Assembly: GCA_017502305.1 (NCBI GenBank)
Contig: JAFVVG010000033.1
Location: 1 to 58,277 of the forward strand
Origin: Clostridia bacterium
Lineage (GTDB): Bacteria; Bacillota; Clostridia; Christensenellales; Aristaeellaceae
Length of the DNA: 58,277 bases
Direction: 5' to 3'
In this document: positions 17,051-24,821 of the stretch, in pieces
Layout: each line of letters starts with the position of its first letter
How positions within the stretch are numbered: position 1 is the stretch's first letter
Translations under genes and position numbers: made by a program
The notes under the pieces: model-generated
Databases searched by the model: none
The model's input: only the letters and a program-made list of their open reading frames with translations
What the model was told of the DNA's origin: nothing

Positions 17051-17253
17051 GGTTTGCCTGCCTGTTCCGGTCGCGCTTGCCATGCGCAAGCGTGTTGGCC
17101 TCGTACGCAGGCAAGCTGCTAACGTGCGTCGCGGAGCGCCTGTTGCGCTCCGTGACCCCTACTGATAAGGCGTACGTCAAGGTTGCCCCGAATGGGAGTC
17201 CAGAGGGCCGATGGCCCTCTGGTGGGGTTTCCAAAGGGGCAAAACCCCTTTGG
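17051..17253 (+). repeat. Multi-hairpin intergenic element, copy A (adjoins pth stop)
   Basis: A non-coding stretch between mfd and pth made of successive hairpins: TTGCCTGC/GCAGGCAA (17054-17114) enclosing a CGCTTG/CAAGCG hairpin, GGAGCGC/GCGCTCC near 17140, CCAGAGGGCC/GGCCCTCTGG (17200-17222) and CCAAAGGGG/CCCCTTTGG (17231-17253). The last hairpin ends exactly at the base beside the pth stop codon (17254-17256). The block GTCGCGG..CGTGACCCC, the CCCCGAATGGG string and the CCAGAGG and AAGGGG hairpins recur in copies B and C. Copy A lacks the other half of B and C. No long T-run follows, so it is not a simple intrinsic terminator. Confidence 0.65.
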
Positions 17254-17832
17254 TCACTTGCCGTTGTATTGCTGCATAGCGTGGTCGATGCCGGACTTGA
17301 GCCAATCTTCCACGCAGTCGGCGGCCAGGGTGAAGGCTTTTTGCATGGCGTCCTGCTCTTCGCGGGTCTGGTAGTGGGAGAGAACCCAGTTGGCCAGGTC
17401 CCAGCCCTCGGGCTTGGCGCCCACGCCCACGCGGATGCGGGGGAAAAGCTGGGCGGGGACGTGCTGCATAATGGAACGCATGCCATTGTGGGTGCCGGCG
17501 CTGCCGTTTTTGCGGATGCGCAGGCGGCTGGCAGGCAGGTCGATGTCGTCATAGATGACCATCAGGTGGTCAAGGGGACACTTGTACCATTGGAGCAGTT
17601 CGCCTACGCACAGGCCGGATTCGTTCATGTATGTCTGGGGTTGGCAGAGGACAACCCGCTTGCCGTCGATGGTGGTTTCGGCCAGGAGGCCGTTGCACTT
17701 CTTGCGGGTGAGGGGAGCCATCCAGCGGCGGGAGAGGATGTCGGTCACGTCAAAGCCGACGTTGTGGCGGGTGTGGGCATACTGGGCGCCGGGGTTGCCC
17801 AGGCCCACGATGATCCAGGTTTCCTTTTCCAT
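17254..17832 (-). CDS. pth: Peptidyl-tRNA hydrolase
   Basis: A 192-residue bacterial Pth that cleaves peptidyl-tRNA released by aborted translation. Signatures: IIVGLGNPGAQYAHTRHNVGF with the catalytic His, QPQTYMNESG with the substrate-binding Asn, and GSAGTHNGMRSI (the usual GSAGGHNG). It acts in the cytoplasm. The ATG at 17832 is chosen because TGGAGA precedes it; an upstream in-frame ATG would add an unconserved extension. The gene lies downstream of purR on the same strand (72-base gap). Its stop codon abuts hairpin element copy A. Confidence 0.95.
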   Translation of the reverse strand: MEKETWIIVGLGNPGAQYAHTRHNVGFDVTDILSRRWMAPLTRKKCNGLLAETTIDGKRVVLCQPQTYMNESGLCVGELLQWYKCPLDHLMVIYDDIDLPASRLRIRKNGSAGTHNGMRSIMQHVPAQLFPRIRVGVGAKPEGWDLANWVLSHYQTREEQDAMQKAFTLAADCVEDWLKSGIDHAMQQYNGK

Positions 17833-17904
17833 ATCATTTCTCCAAAACAGGTTTTCGCGGAGAGGCAAAAAGGATACCCCTCCGCTGAATTTGATTTATT
17901 TGTG

Positions 17905-18726
17905 TCAGTTCATGAGCCAGTCCGCGGGACGGATGTCGGCGGTCTGCTGCTCATCGCCGGTGATGTCCAGCACCATGAGACTCTTGTGGCCGGAGATGCG
18001 CTTTTTTACGGGGGTGGCGGTCTCCATGACAAAGGCCATGCCCACCACGTCCACGTTGAATTCCCGCATGAGCTCCGCCATGCCGTTGGCGGTGCCGCCG
18101 GCCTTGAGGAAGTCATCCACGATCAGGGTTCGCTGGCCTTCCTTCACGGCCCTGCGGGAAAGGGACATGGTTTCGATGTTGCCGGCGGAACCGGAAACAT
18201 AGTTGATGTTCACGGCGCTGCCTTCATACACCTTGGAGGAGCGGCGGGCGATGACCAGTGGCACGCCCAGGGCATTGGCGGTATACATGGCCACGGGAAT
18301 GCCCTTGGTCTCCATGGTCAGAACGAAATCCGGCGCGGCGTCGTAGTACTCCGTGGCGATGATTTCACCCATGCGCCGTACGGTTTCGGGGCTGGAGAGA
18401 ATATCGGAGGAATACAGGAAGCCGCCGGGCAGCACACGGCTGGTGCCGGAAAGCTGCTGGCTCAGCTCGGAAATAAACCGACGGGCGTCTTCGCGGCTGA
18501 TGGCGGCGCGGTAGCGCACACCGCCGGCGGCGCCGGTAACGGTCTCCAGTTCGCCCAGGCCAAATTCCTTCACCACGTCCCGGAGGATGTCAATATCCTC
18601 GCTCATGGTGGACTTGGCGGCGCCGAACAGCTCGCAGAAGTAGGAGAGGGTAAAGATGCGATTGGGCGCATCGGCAAGAATCTTCATCATGGCGCTCATG
18701 CGCTCATTACGGCGGATTTTCTCCAC
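17905..18726 (-). CDS. purR: Pur operon repressor
   Basis: A 273-residue Gram-positive PurR. The N-terminal winged helix (~1-75, STMSEDIDILRDVV) is followed by a type I phosphoribosyltransferase-fold domain with the PRPP-binding motif TLIVDDFLKAGGT near residue 200. In Bacillus this protein represses purine synthesis genes and is relieved by PRPP. Start is GTG at 18726 with AAAGGAG 9 bases upstream. A TATAAT sequence on the minus strand at 18757-18762 could be its -10. guaB, a purine gene, also lies in this window (53.5 kb), but no PurBox was identified by eye. Confidence 0.93.
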   Translation of the reverse strand: MEKIRRNERMSAMMKILADAPNRIFTLSYFCELFGAAKSTMSEDIDILRDVVKEFGLGELETVTGAAGGVRYRAAISREDARRFISELSQQLSGTSRVLPGGFLYSSDILSSPETVRRMGEIIATEYYDAAPDFVLTMETKGIPVAMYTANALGVPLVIARRSSKVYEGSAVNINYVSGSAGNIETMSLSRRAVKEGQRTLIVDDFLKAGGTANGMAELMREFNVDVVGMAFVMETATPVKKRISGHKSLMVLDITGDEQQTADIRPADWLMN

Positions 18727-18812
18727 AGGGGGTCGCTCCTTTCATTACACCCGCCCATTATAGCACAAGTTTGCGAATGATGGAAGAGGAAAAATGCACG
18801 AACGTTCGGTTT

Positions 18813-19565
18813 TTATTCGTTGACGCTGTTGTTGAGCTCTTGCAGGATGTGGGAGCGCAGCGCCTCGCACTGTTCGGGCCAGCGGGCCGCGCAATGGCGG
18901 GCCAGGGCTTCGTCTGCCAGGGGGAGAAGCAGCGTCAGGGTGGGATGCTCCGTGCTGTCCACCAGGGAAAGCGTCCACTCCTGGGAGCCGGTCTGCTCCA
19001 TGGCAGCGGAAGCGGGCAGGTCGGGGGCGGCGCCGGGCTCAAAGCCCTGGCTCAGCTGCAGGGTGACAGCATCATAAACAGCCTGGGCGGCAACCCGCCA
19101 GCGCTTCTCCAGAAAGGTGGGGGGCGCGTTTCGGGGAAGGGTGATGAGGATGTCCAGCAGCGATGCATGACCCTCCAGCAGGCGCAGCCGCAGGCAGACG
19201 CGGCCGTCCTGCAGGGTGAAGGAATCCGCGGGGGCCAGCTGCTCTGTGCGGAAACGCTCCCGCCACAGGGGCGCCTTTGTGTCCATAAGCTGGCGGCGGC
19301 TCAGGGGAATGTGGTGGGCGAAGGACTCAATGGCGTATTCGCCCTGCTGGGTCAGGGTCAACAGATCCCCCAGGGGGTGAGACACGGCGGTGAGCTGCCC
19401 CTGCTCCTTCAGGTCGCTGAGGCTCAATTGCAGGGTAAAGTAGTTCATCAGGTCCAATTCCACCAGGAACTGCAAAAGCTGCATGCCGGTGGCAGGGCCC
19501 AGGCGGCGCAGGGCATAGAGGATGGTAAGCCGGTTTTCTGTTTCCGGAATGTGCTTGCGCTCCAT
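18813..19565 (-). CDS. DUF4364 family protein
   Basis: A 250-residue cytoplasmic protein of the DUF4364 family found across Clostridia. The N-terminal ~85 residues form a winged-helix-like domain (TILYALRRLGPATGMQLLQF, LSLSDLKEQGQL, LTQQGEYAIESF), consistent with DNA binding. The C-terminal part is mixed alpha/beta and ends ILQELNNSVNE. GAGGAGG precedes the ATG. It lies between an HPr-like gene (with its own terminator) and purR. Regulatory role suspected from the fold; no target known. Confidence 0.8.
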   Translation of the reverse strand: MERKHIPETENRLTILYALRRLGPATGMQLLQFLVELDLMNYFTLQLSLSDLKEQGQLTAVSHPLGDLLTLTQQGEYAIESFAHHIPLSRRQLMDTKAPLWRERFRTEQLAPADSFTLQDGRVCLRLRLLEGHASLLDILITLPRNAPPTFLEKRWRVAAQAVYDAVTLQLSQGFEPGAAPDLPASAAMEQTGSQEWTLSLVDSTEHPTLTLLLPLADEALARHCAARWPEQCEALRSHILQELNNSVNE

Positions 19566-19575
19566 GAAACCTCCT

Positions 19576-19606
19576 CAAAGAGAAAGCCTCCCATCAGCTG
19601 GGAGGC
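19576..19606 (-). terminator. Terminator of the HPr-like gene
   Basis: On the minus strand an 8-bp stem GCCTCCCA/TGGGAGGC is followed by TTTCTCTTT. It lies 30 bases after the HPr-like stop and just before the DUF4364 RBS. Confidence 0.8.
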
Positions 19607-19635
19607 GGAATGACTTGTCAAAAGGGGATGAGCGA

Positions 19636-19863
19636 TCAGGCCAGGAAAGCCTGGATATCGTTCATCAGGTCGTCGCACTCGTCGGTATAGACCTCCAGGG
19701 TGATAGGCTTGGACAGGTCCAGGGAGAAAATACCCAGGATAGACTTGGCATCCACCACGTGACGGCCAGCGCGCAGATCCATATCGTAGGGATAGCGGTT
19801 CACCACATTCACGAAGGTCTTGACATTTTCGGCGAGGCTCAGCTTGATGTTGATGGACTTCAT
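19636..19863 (-). CDS. HPr-like protein lacking the active-site histidine
   Basis: A 75-residue HPr-fold protein. The region NRYPYDMDLRAGRHVVDAKS and the segment ILGIFSLDL match the second half of HPr, including the Ser-46 context (DAKSILGI). At the N-terminus the GLHARPA box with phosphorylatable His-15 is absent (SLAENVKTFV instead). It cannot accept phosphate from enzyme I in the usual way and resembles Crh in that respect, so a regulatory role is more likely than sugar transport. Of three clustered ATGs, 19863 has 10-base spacing from AGGAGG; 19869 and 19872 are alternatives. Own promoter and terminator make it a single-gene unit. Confidence 0.8.
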   Translation of the reverse strand: MKSINIKLSLAENVKTFVNVVNRYPYDMDLRAGRHVVDAKSILGIFSLDLSKPITLEVYTDECDDLMNDIQAFLA

Positions 19864-19898
19864 ATTCATCATACCTCCTGTATCGCATTACACATGAT

Positions 19899-19927
19899 AT
19901 TATAAGGGAAAGCATGGCAAATTGCAA
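19899..19927 (-). promoter_or_regulatory. Promoter of the HPr-like gene
   Basis: Minus strand TTGCAA (19927-19922), 17-bp spacer, perfect TATAAT (19904-19899). Confidence 0.8.
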
Positions 19928-20017
19928 GGGCCCCGGGGTGGAAAATTTGCAAAAAAGCTGGAAAATCAAGGCTTTGCAGGATATACATACACCTTGGCGG
20001 GGGCGGGCGGTTCAGGG

Positions 20018-20047
20018 TTGAAATAGGAATGGAAAACATGATATAAT
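20018..20047 (+). promoter_or_regulatory. Promoter of recD2-comF operon
   Basis: TTGAAA at 20018-20023, 18-bp spacer, perfect TATAAT at 20042-20047, with the recD2 RBS and ATG 20-30 bases downstream. Confidence 0.75.
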
Positions 20048-20079
20048 AAACGGTAAGCGTTCTTTAAGGAGGTGAGCCG

Positions 20080-22317
20080 ATGGAGCAGGTGGAGGCCAGC
20101 GTGCTGGGCACCATTTACCGCAATGAGGAAAACGGCTATTCCGTTCTCATGGCCCGCATGGGCCGCAGCGAAATCACCATTGTGGGCGTGCTGCCGGAGC
20201 TCACCGCCGGCGAACAGGCGATTTTCTCCGGTGAGTGGGTGGAGCATCCCCAATATGGCCGGCAGTTGAAATGCACCGGCTGCCAGCTGCAAAAGCCCAC
20301 CACCCTGCTGGGCATCGAGCGCTACCTGGGCTCCGGGCTGATCCACGGCGTGGGGCCCTCCACGGCCAAGCTCATTGTGCGCCACTTTGGGGAGGAAACG
20401 CTGACCGTGCTTTCCGAGCACCCCGAGCGCTTGCAGGAAGTGCCCAAGATGGGCAAGAAGCGGTGGATTCAAATTGCCGAAAGCTTCCGTGAGCAGCAGC
20501 AGGCCCGGGAGGCCATGATCTTCCTGCAGTCCTACGGCATTCCGCCGAACCTTTCGGTGAAGATCAGCCGGCTCTACGGCGAACGTACCCCGGAGGTGAT
20601 CCGGGCCAACCCCTACCGCCTTTGCGAGGACCTGGACGGCGTGGGCTTCCTCACGGCCGACCGCATCGGCACGGCGCTGGGCATTGCTCCGGACAGCGAG
20701 CACCGCATCCAGAGCGCCATCAAATATATATTGAAAGAAGTATCCGTCAGCATGGGGCATGTGTACCTGCCACGGCGGGAGCTGATCCAGCGGGCGGCGG
20801 GGCTTTTGCATGTGGAGGAGAGCATGTGCCACTTGCAGATCCAGCAGTTGCAGTTGCGGCGCGAACTGGTCATCCAGGGCGGCGACGGCGAGGAGGAGCG
20901 GGTGTACCTGCCCCTGTTCGAATCCGCCGAGCGCGAGGTGGCTCAGCGCCTGTGCGAGCTGATGGCATCCCTGGCTCCCGGCAAAAGCGGCAGCCGTGTG
21001 CACAAGGATATCGACAAGTTCGAGAAAACCCGCGATATCCGCTTTTCCGAGCGGCAGCGGGAGGCCATCATCAGCGCCCTGGAGCAGGGCGTATTGGTGA
21101 TCACCGGCGGCCCCGGCACCGGCAAAACCACCATTATCAACTGTATTATCAGCCTGTTGGCCAACGAGGGGGACGTGGTGCTCTGCGCCCCCACCGGCCG
21201 CGCCGCCAAGCGCATGACCGAGGCCACCGGCTTTGAGAGCAAGACCATCCACCGCCTGCTGGAATACGGCGGCGATGACACCTCCTTTGCCCGCAACCAG
21301 GAGAACCCCATCGAGGGCGATTGCATCATCGTGGACGAGACCTCCATGGTGGACCTGATGCTCATGCGCAGCCTTCTCAGGGCCATCGAGCCCGGCACCC
21401 GGCTGCTGCTGGTGGGCGACGCTGACCAGCTGCCCAGCGTGGGAGCGGGCAATGTGCTGGGGGACATCCTGCAAAGCGGCGTGGTGCCCCATGTGCGGCT
21501 GACGGACATCTTCCGCCAGAGCGAAACCAGCCGCATTGTGGTGAACGCTCATCGCATCAACCAGGGGCAGATGCCGCTGCTGAACGAAAAAGGCACGGAT
21601 TTCTTCTTCGAGCGCAAAGAGGGCTTCCTGCCCGCGGCGCAGACCATTGTGCAGCTGGTGACCAGCCGCCTGCCTGGGTTCCTGGGCTATAAGGAAAAGG
21701 AAAAAGTGGAGCAGGCTGTGCGCAACATTCAGGTGCTGGCCCCCGCCAAGAAGGGCGAGTGCGGCGTGGTGGCGCTGAACAACATGCTGCAAAGCGCGCT
21801 GAATCCCCCTGCGCCCCACAAGCCCAGCCTGCATTACGGCGAAACCATCTTCCGCCTGGGTGATAAGGTGATGCAGACCAAGAATGATTACCAGATCGAG
21901 TGGCGAAAGGAAACCTATGCCGGCTGGGAAGACGGCACCGGCGTGTTCAACGGCGACGTGGGCTTCATTACCGAGGTGGACGAGGAGGAGCACTGCCTCA
22001 CCGTGCTCTTTGACGAGGAGCGGGAGGTGGTGTACCAGTCCGCCCAGCTGGAGAACCTGGATCTGGCCTACTGCCTTTCCGTGCACAAAAGCCAGGGCAG
22101 CGAATTCCCTGTGGTGGTGATGCCCGTGGCCGGCGGCCCGCCCATGCTGCTGACCCGCAACCTTTTCTACACCGCGCTGACCCGCGCCCGCTCGCTGGTG
22201 GTGCTGGTGGGCAGGGAAGAGGTCATCCGCCAGATGGTGGAGAACGACCACATCCTGAAACGATACACCACCCTGGCGGAAAGGCTGGAAGCCATGGCTG
22301 TGCTGCTGCCCAAATGA
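20080..22317 (+). CDS. recD2: RecD2-type ATP-dependent DNA helicase
   Basis: A 745-residue SF1B 5'-3' helicase of the RecD2/YrrC type found where RecBCD is missing. The N-terminal ~300 residues hold an OB-like part and tandem HhH motifs (VGPSTAKLIVRHFGEE). The helicase core has Walker A ITGGPGTGKTTI (~346), Walker B IIVDETSMVD, GDADQLPSVGAGN and the C-terminal motif VHKSQGSEFPVVV. It acts in DNA repair and replication-fork maintenance. GGAGGTGA precedes the ATG. It overlaps the ComF-like gene by 4 bases (ATGA), so the two are translationally coupled. Confidence 0.95.
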   Translation: MEQVEASVLGTIYRNEENGYSVLMARMGRSEITIVGVLPELTAGEQAIFSGEWVEHPQYGRQLKCTGCQLQKPTTLLGIERYLGSGLIHGVGPSTAKLIVRHFGEETLTVLSEHPERLQEVPKMGKKRWIQIAESFREQQQAREAMIFLQSYGIPPNLSVKISRLYGERTPEVIRANPYRLCEDLDGVGFLTADRIGTALGIAPDSEHRIQSAIKYILKEVSVSMGHVYLPRRELIQRAAGLLHVEESMCHLQIQQLQLRRELVIQGGDGEEERVYLPLFESAEREVAQRLCELMASLAPGKSGSRVHKDIDKFEKTRDIRFSERQREAIISALEQGVLVITGGPGTGKTTIINCIISLLANEGDVVLCAPTGRAAKRMTEATGFESKTIHRLLEYGGDDTSFARNQENPIEGDCIIVDETSMVDLMLMRSLLRAIEPGTRLLLVGDADQLPSVGAGNVLGDILQSGVVPHVRLTDIFRQSETSRIVVNAHRINQGQMPLLNEKGTDFFFERKEGFLPAAQTIVQLVTSRLPGFLGYKEKEKVEQAVRNIQVLAPAKKGECGVVALNNMLQSALNPPAPHKPSLHYGETIFRLGDKVMQTKNDYQIEWRKETYAGWEDGTGVFNGDVGFITEVDEEEHCLTVLFDEEREVVYQSAQLENLDLAYCLSVHKSQGSEFPVVVMPVAGGPPMLLTRNLFYTALTRARSLVVLVGREEVIRQMVENDHILKRYTTLAERLEAMAVLLPK

Positions 22318-22922
22318 ACCTGCTCAGAGCGATTTATCCCGAGCGGGTGATCTGCGTGGTCTGCGGGCGGCCGTCGCAGGGCGAGTTCCTGTGCCCCAAG
22401 TGCACAGAAGAATTGGAAAAGCTGCGCCTGGAAGGGGAAAAAGAACATGCCTCCTACCGCTACGAGGGCGTGGCCAAGAAGCTGGTTCACCGCCTGAAGT
22501 TTGATAATGTGACTGCCGCGGCCACGGTATTGGCCAGGGCCATGGGGCTGGACGCGGTGAAGATGCATCTTTCGCCGGAAACGGTGGTGACCTGGGTGAC
22601 CATGCCTGAAAAGCGCAGGCGTATCCGGGGCATTGACCATGGGCAGGTACTGGCCCGGGCAGTGGGCTTGCGGCTGGGGCTGCCGGTGAAGCGGCTGCTT
22701 ATCCGCAGCGAAAAGCATCCCCTGCGCACCCAGCGGGGCTCCAGCAAGGAGCGGAGGCTCCGCAACCTCATCGGCATGTTTACCGCCGAGGAGAATCTGC
22801 CGAAAGATATCCTGCTGGTGGATGACGTAACCACCACCGGCGCTACCATGGAAACCTGCTGCGGCGCACTGCGCCGGGCGGGCGTCCGCGTAACACACCT
22901 GACGGCCACCAAGGTCGATTGA
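22314..22922 (+). CDS. ComF-family phosphoribosyltransferase-like protein
   Basis: A 202-residue ComF family protein. The N-terminus has a Cys4 zinc ribbon (ICVVCGRP...LCPKC), and the phosphoribosyltransferase fold ends with the PRPP loop ILLVDDVTTTGATMETC near residue 165. In Bacillus and Haemophilus relatives take part in DNA uptake; in other bacteria the role is unclear. The start ATG overlaps the recD2 stop. No other competence genes are nearby, so a link to DNA metabolism rests on recD2 coupling and family history. Confidence 0.9.
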   Translation: MNLLRAIYPERVICVVCGRPSQGEFLCPKCTEELEKLRLEGEKEHASYRYEGVAKKLVHRLKFDNVTAAATVLARAMGLDAVKMHLSPETVVTWVTMPEKRRRIRGIDHGQVLARAVGLRLGLPVKRLLIRSEKHPLRTQRGSSKERRLRNLIGMFTAEENLPKDILLVDDVTTTGATMETCCGALRRAGVRVTHLTATKVD

Positions 22923-22935
22923 CAGGAGATGATTG

Positions 22936-24189
22936 ATGATGAAACGGAAGCTGCTTGCGCTGCTTGCCCTTCTGTGCTGCCTTTGTGCCTGCGCCGGGGC
23001 GGAGAGCATCTGGACGGCCACGGATCTTTCGCCTGCCGCGGAGGAGATGCCCCTGGCGGAGGATATCACCCAGGAGGTGCTCATCAACGGCGAGGCAAAC
23101 AGGAACCACCTGAACAGAATGCGCGACGGTCAGTACCGTACCTTCTGGACCACGGCCATGTACAAGAACTCCCGCGGGCTGCACATTACCCCTCCCGAGG
23201 GAAAGGCGGCCGGGGCGGTTGTGATCCGGTGGCGGGCTGTGTATAACACCGCGACCCTGGTGCAGGTGCGAAACGCCGCGGGCGAATGGGAAACCGTGGC
23301 CCGGGGCGGCGATGAATTCGCTTCCGTGTATATCCCCCTGCCGGATCTGCAGCAGGAGTTCCGCATTGTGGCGGAGCAGGACATTGAAACCAAGATGCAG
23401 ATCAGCGAGTTTCAGGTGTATACCTCCGGACGGCTGCCCGGGCATGTACAGGTGTGGACGGAGGCCACCGGCAAGGTGGACATGATGCAGATCGTGGCGC
23501 ACCCGGATGATGAGATCCTGTGGTTCGGCGGCATGCTGCCCACCTATGCGGGCGAAGAAAAGAAGGACGTCCTGGTGGTTTGCTCCTCCTACGGCGTTTT
23601 TAACAGGCGGCAGGAGCTGCTGGACTGCCTGTGGACTGCCGGCGTGCGGCTCTACCCTGTTTTCCTGGAAAAGCTGTATGATATCATCGAGCCGCCCTCG
23701 GTGGAGGCGGTGCTGGACGCCTGGGACCGCACCCACGCGTTCCACCTGGTCACAACGCTCCTGCGCAAGCATCAGCCGGATGTGCTGGTGCTCCAGGATA
23801 CCAAGGGCGAGTACGGGCACCGGGTACACCAGGCCATCGTGTATGTGGCGCAGAAATCGGTGGCTTACGCTTCGGACGCCACCTTTGAGCCGGATACGGC
23901 CCTGCGGCATGGGCTGTGGGACGTTCCCAAGGTGTATATCCACCTGTATCCGGAAAACCAGATCAGGATGGACTGGAACAAGCCCCTTTCCGCCTTTGAC
24001 GGAAAGACAGGCCATGAAGTGGCGGCGGAGGCTTTCCTGTGCCATGTGAGCCAGCTGAAGCGCTGGGAGTATGCCGACAGCGAGAAGTACGACAACTCTG
24101 TTTTCGGGCTGTGGCATACCACCGTGGGGCCCGACGTCATCGGCGGGGATATGTTTGAGAATATCGATAAGCTGTACCAGAAAGACTAA
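22936..24189 (+). CDS. Secreted PIG-L family deacetylase with N-terminal binding-like domain
   Basis: A 417-residue exported protein. Signal peptide at residues 1-22 (LLALLALLCCLCACAGA). Residues ~45-170 form a beta-rich region resembling a discoidin/F5-8-type carbohydrate-binding domain (RDGQYRTFWTT, VVIRWRAVYNTATLVQV, ISEFQVYTSG). The PIG-L/LmbE deacetylase domain follows with the metal motif AHPDDE near 188 and a second His pair in GEYGHRVHQ near 292. PIG-L enzymes remove acetyl groups from GlcNAc-containing molecules; secretion points to a cell-wall or external glycan. ATG at 22936, AGGAG 7 bases upstream; 13 bases after the comF-like stop, so probably co-transcribed. Confidence 0.85.
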   Translation: MMKRKLLALLALLCCLCACAGAESIWTATDLSPAAEEMPLAEDITQEVLINGEANRNHLNRMRDGQYRTFWTTAMYKNSRGLHITPPEGKAAGAVVIRWRAVYNTATLVQVRNAAGEWETVARGGDEFASVYIPLPDLQQEFRIVAEQDIETKMQISEFQVYTSGRLPGHVQVWTEATGKVDMMQIVAHPDDEILWFGGMLPTYAGEEKKDVLVVCSSYGVFNRRQELLDCLWTAGVRLYPVFLEKLYDIIEPPSVEAVLDAWDRTHAFHLVTTLLRKHQPDVLVLQDTKGEYGHRVHQAIVYVAQKSVAYASDATFEPDTALRHGLWDVPKVYIHLYPENQIRMDWNKPLSAFDGKTGHEVAAEAFLCHVSQLKRWEYADSEKYDNSVFGLWHTTVGPDVIGGDMFENIDKLYQKD

Positions 24190-24209
24190 GCCCAAAGGAG
24201 GCGGCAGGG

Positions 24210-24725
24210 ATGATTGAAGGGACGCTGGTGAGGCTGCGGGCCTTTGAACGCAGCGATGTGGACGCCAACCACGCCTTTGTGAACGATATGGAGACGCTCC
24301 GGGGGATGATCAGCGGCATTCCGTTTCCCGCCTCCATGGAGGACGAGTACCGCTGGCTGGAGCAGCAGTCCAGCTACAGCCGGGGCGAGTATCAGTTCGC
24401 TGTGGAGGACTTTCAGGGCGACCTGGTGGGCCGCTGCGGCGTGATCCGCCTGGACTGGAAAAACCGGGTGGGTGAGTTGGCCATCATGATCGGCACCCCC
24501 TACCGGGGCCGGGGCTACGGCAAGGAGGCCATGCAGCTCCTGTGCGACTTCTGCTTCAGGGAGATGAACCTGCACAAGCTGAAGGTCACCGTGTTTGCCT
24601 TCAACGAGGCCGCCATCCGCTGCTATGAGCGCAACGGCTTCACTCAGGAAGGCCTGCTGAAGGAAGAGATCTTCCGGGAGGGCGCCTATCAGGATGTGGT
24701 GATTCTTTCCAGGCTGCAGGGTTGA
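24210..24725 (+). CDS. GNAT N-acetyltransferase (RimJ/RimL type)
   Basis: A 171-residue GNAT-fold acetyltransferase. Motif A, with the acetyl-CoA pyrophosphate loop, is IMIGTPYRGRGYGKEAMQLL near residue 92; motif B is NEAAIRCYERNGFTQEG. The N-terminus VRLRAFERSDVD is typical of the RimJ/RimL group, which acetylates N-termini, amines or aminoglycosides; the substrate cannot be inferred. It follows the PIG-L gene by 20 bases with AAAGGAGG before the ATG, so it probably ends the recD2 operon. No terminator is visible before the next promoter. Confidence 0.85.
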   Translation: MIEGTLVRLRAFERSDVDANHAFVNDMETLRGMISGIPFPASMEDEYRWLEQQSSYSRGEYQFAVEDFQGDLVGRCGVIRLDWKNRVGELAIMIGTPYRGRGYGKEAMQLLCDFCFREMNLHKLKVTVFAFNEAAIRCYERNGFTQEGLLKEEIFREGAYQDVVILSRLQG

Positions 24726-24753
24726 TTTATCGTTGTTTTTTTCGCATACGCCG

Positions 24754-24782
24754 TTGACAGATAAGCCAAGGGGCGGTATGAT
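24754..24782 (+). promoter_or_regulatory. Promoter of the aspartate kinase gene
   Basis: Perfect TTGACA at 24754-24759, 17-bp spacer, TATGAT at 24777-24782. The leader is only ~35 bases, too short for a lysine riboswitch. Confidence 0.85.
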
Positions 24783-24821
24783 GGATTCTGTTATTGGTTT
24801 GATGGATGGAGGAAATGCAAG

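Noticed and set aside
24726..24821. Lysine riboswitch ahead of aspartate kinase
   Set aside because: The leader from the consensus promoter is only ~35 bases, too short for an L-box.
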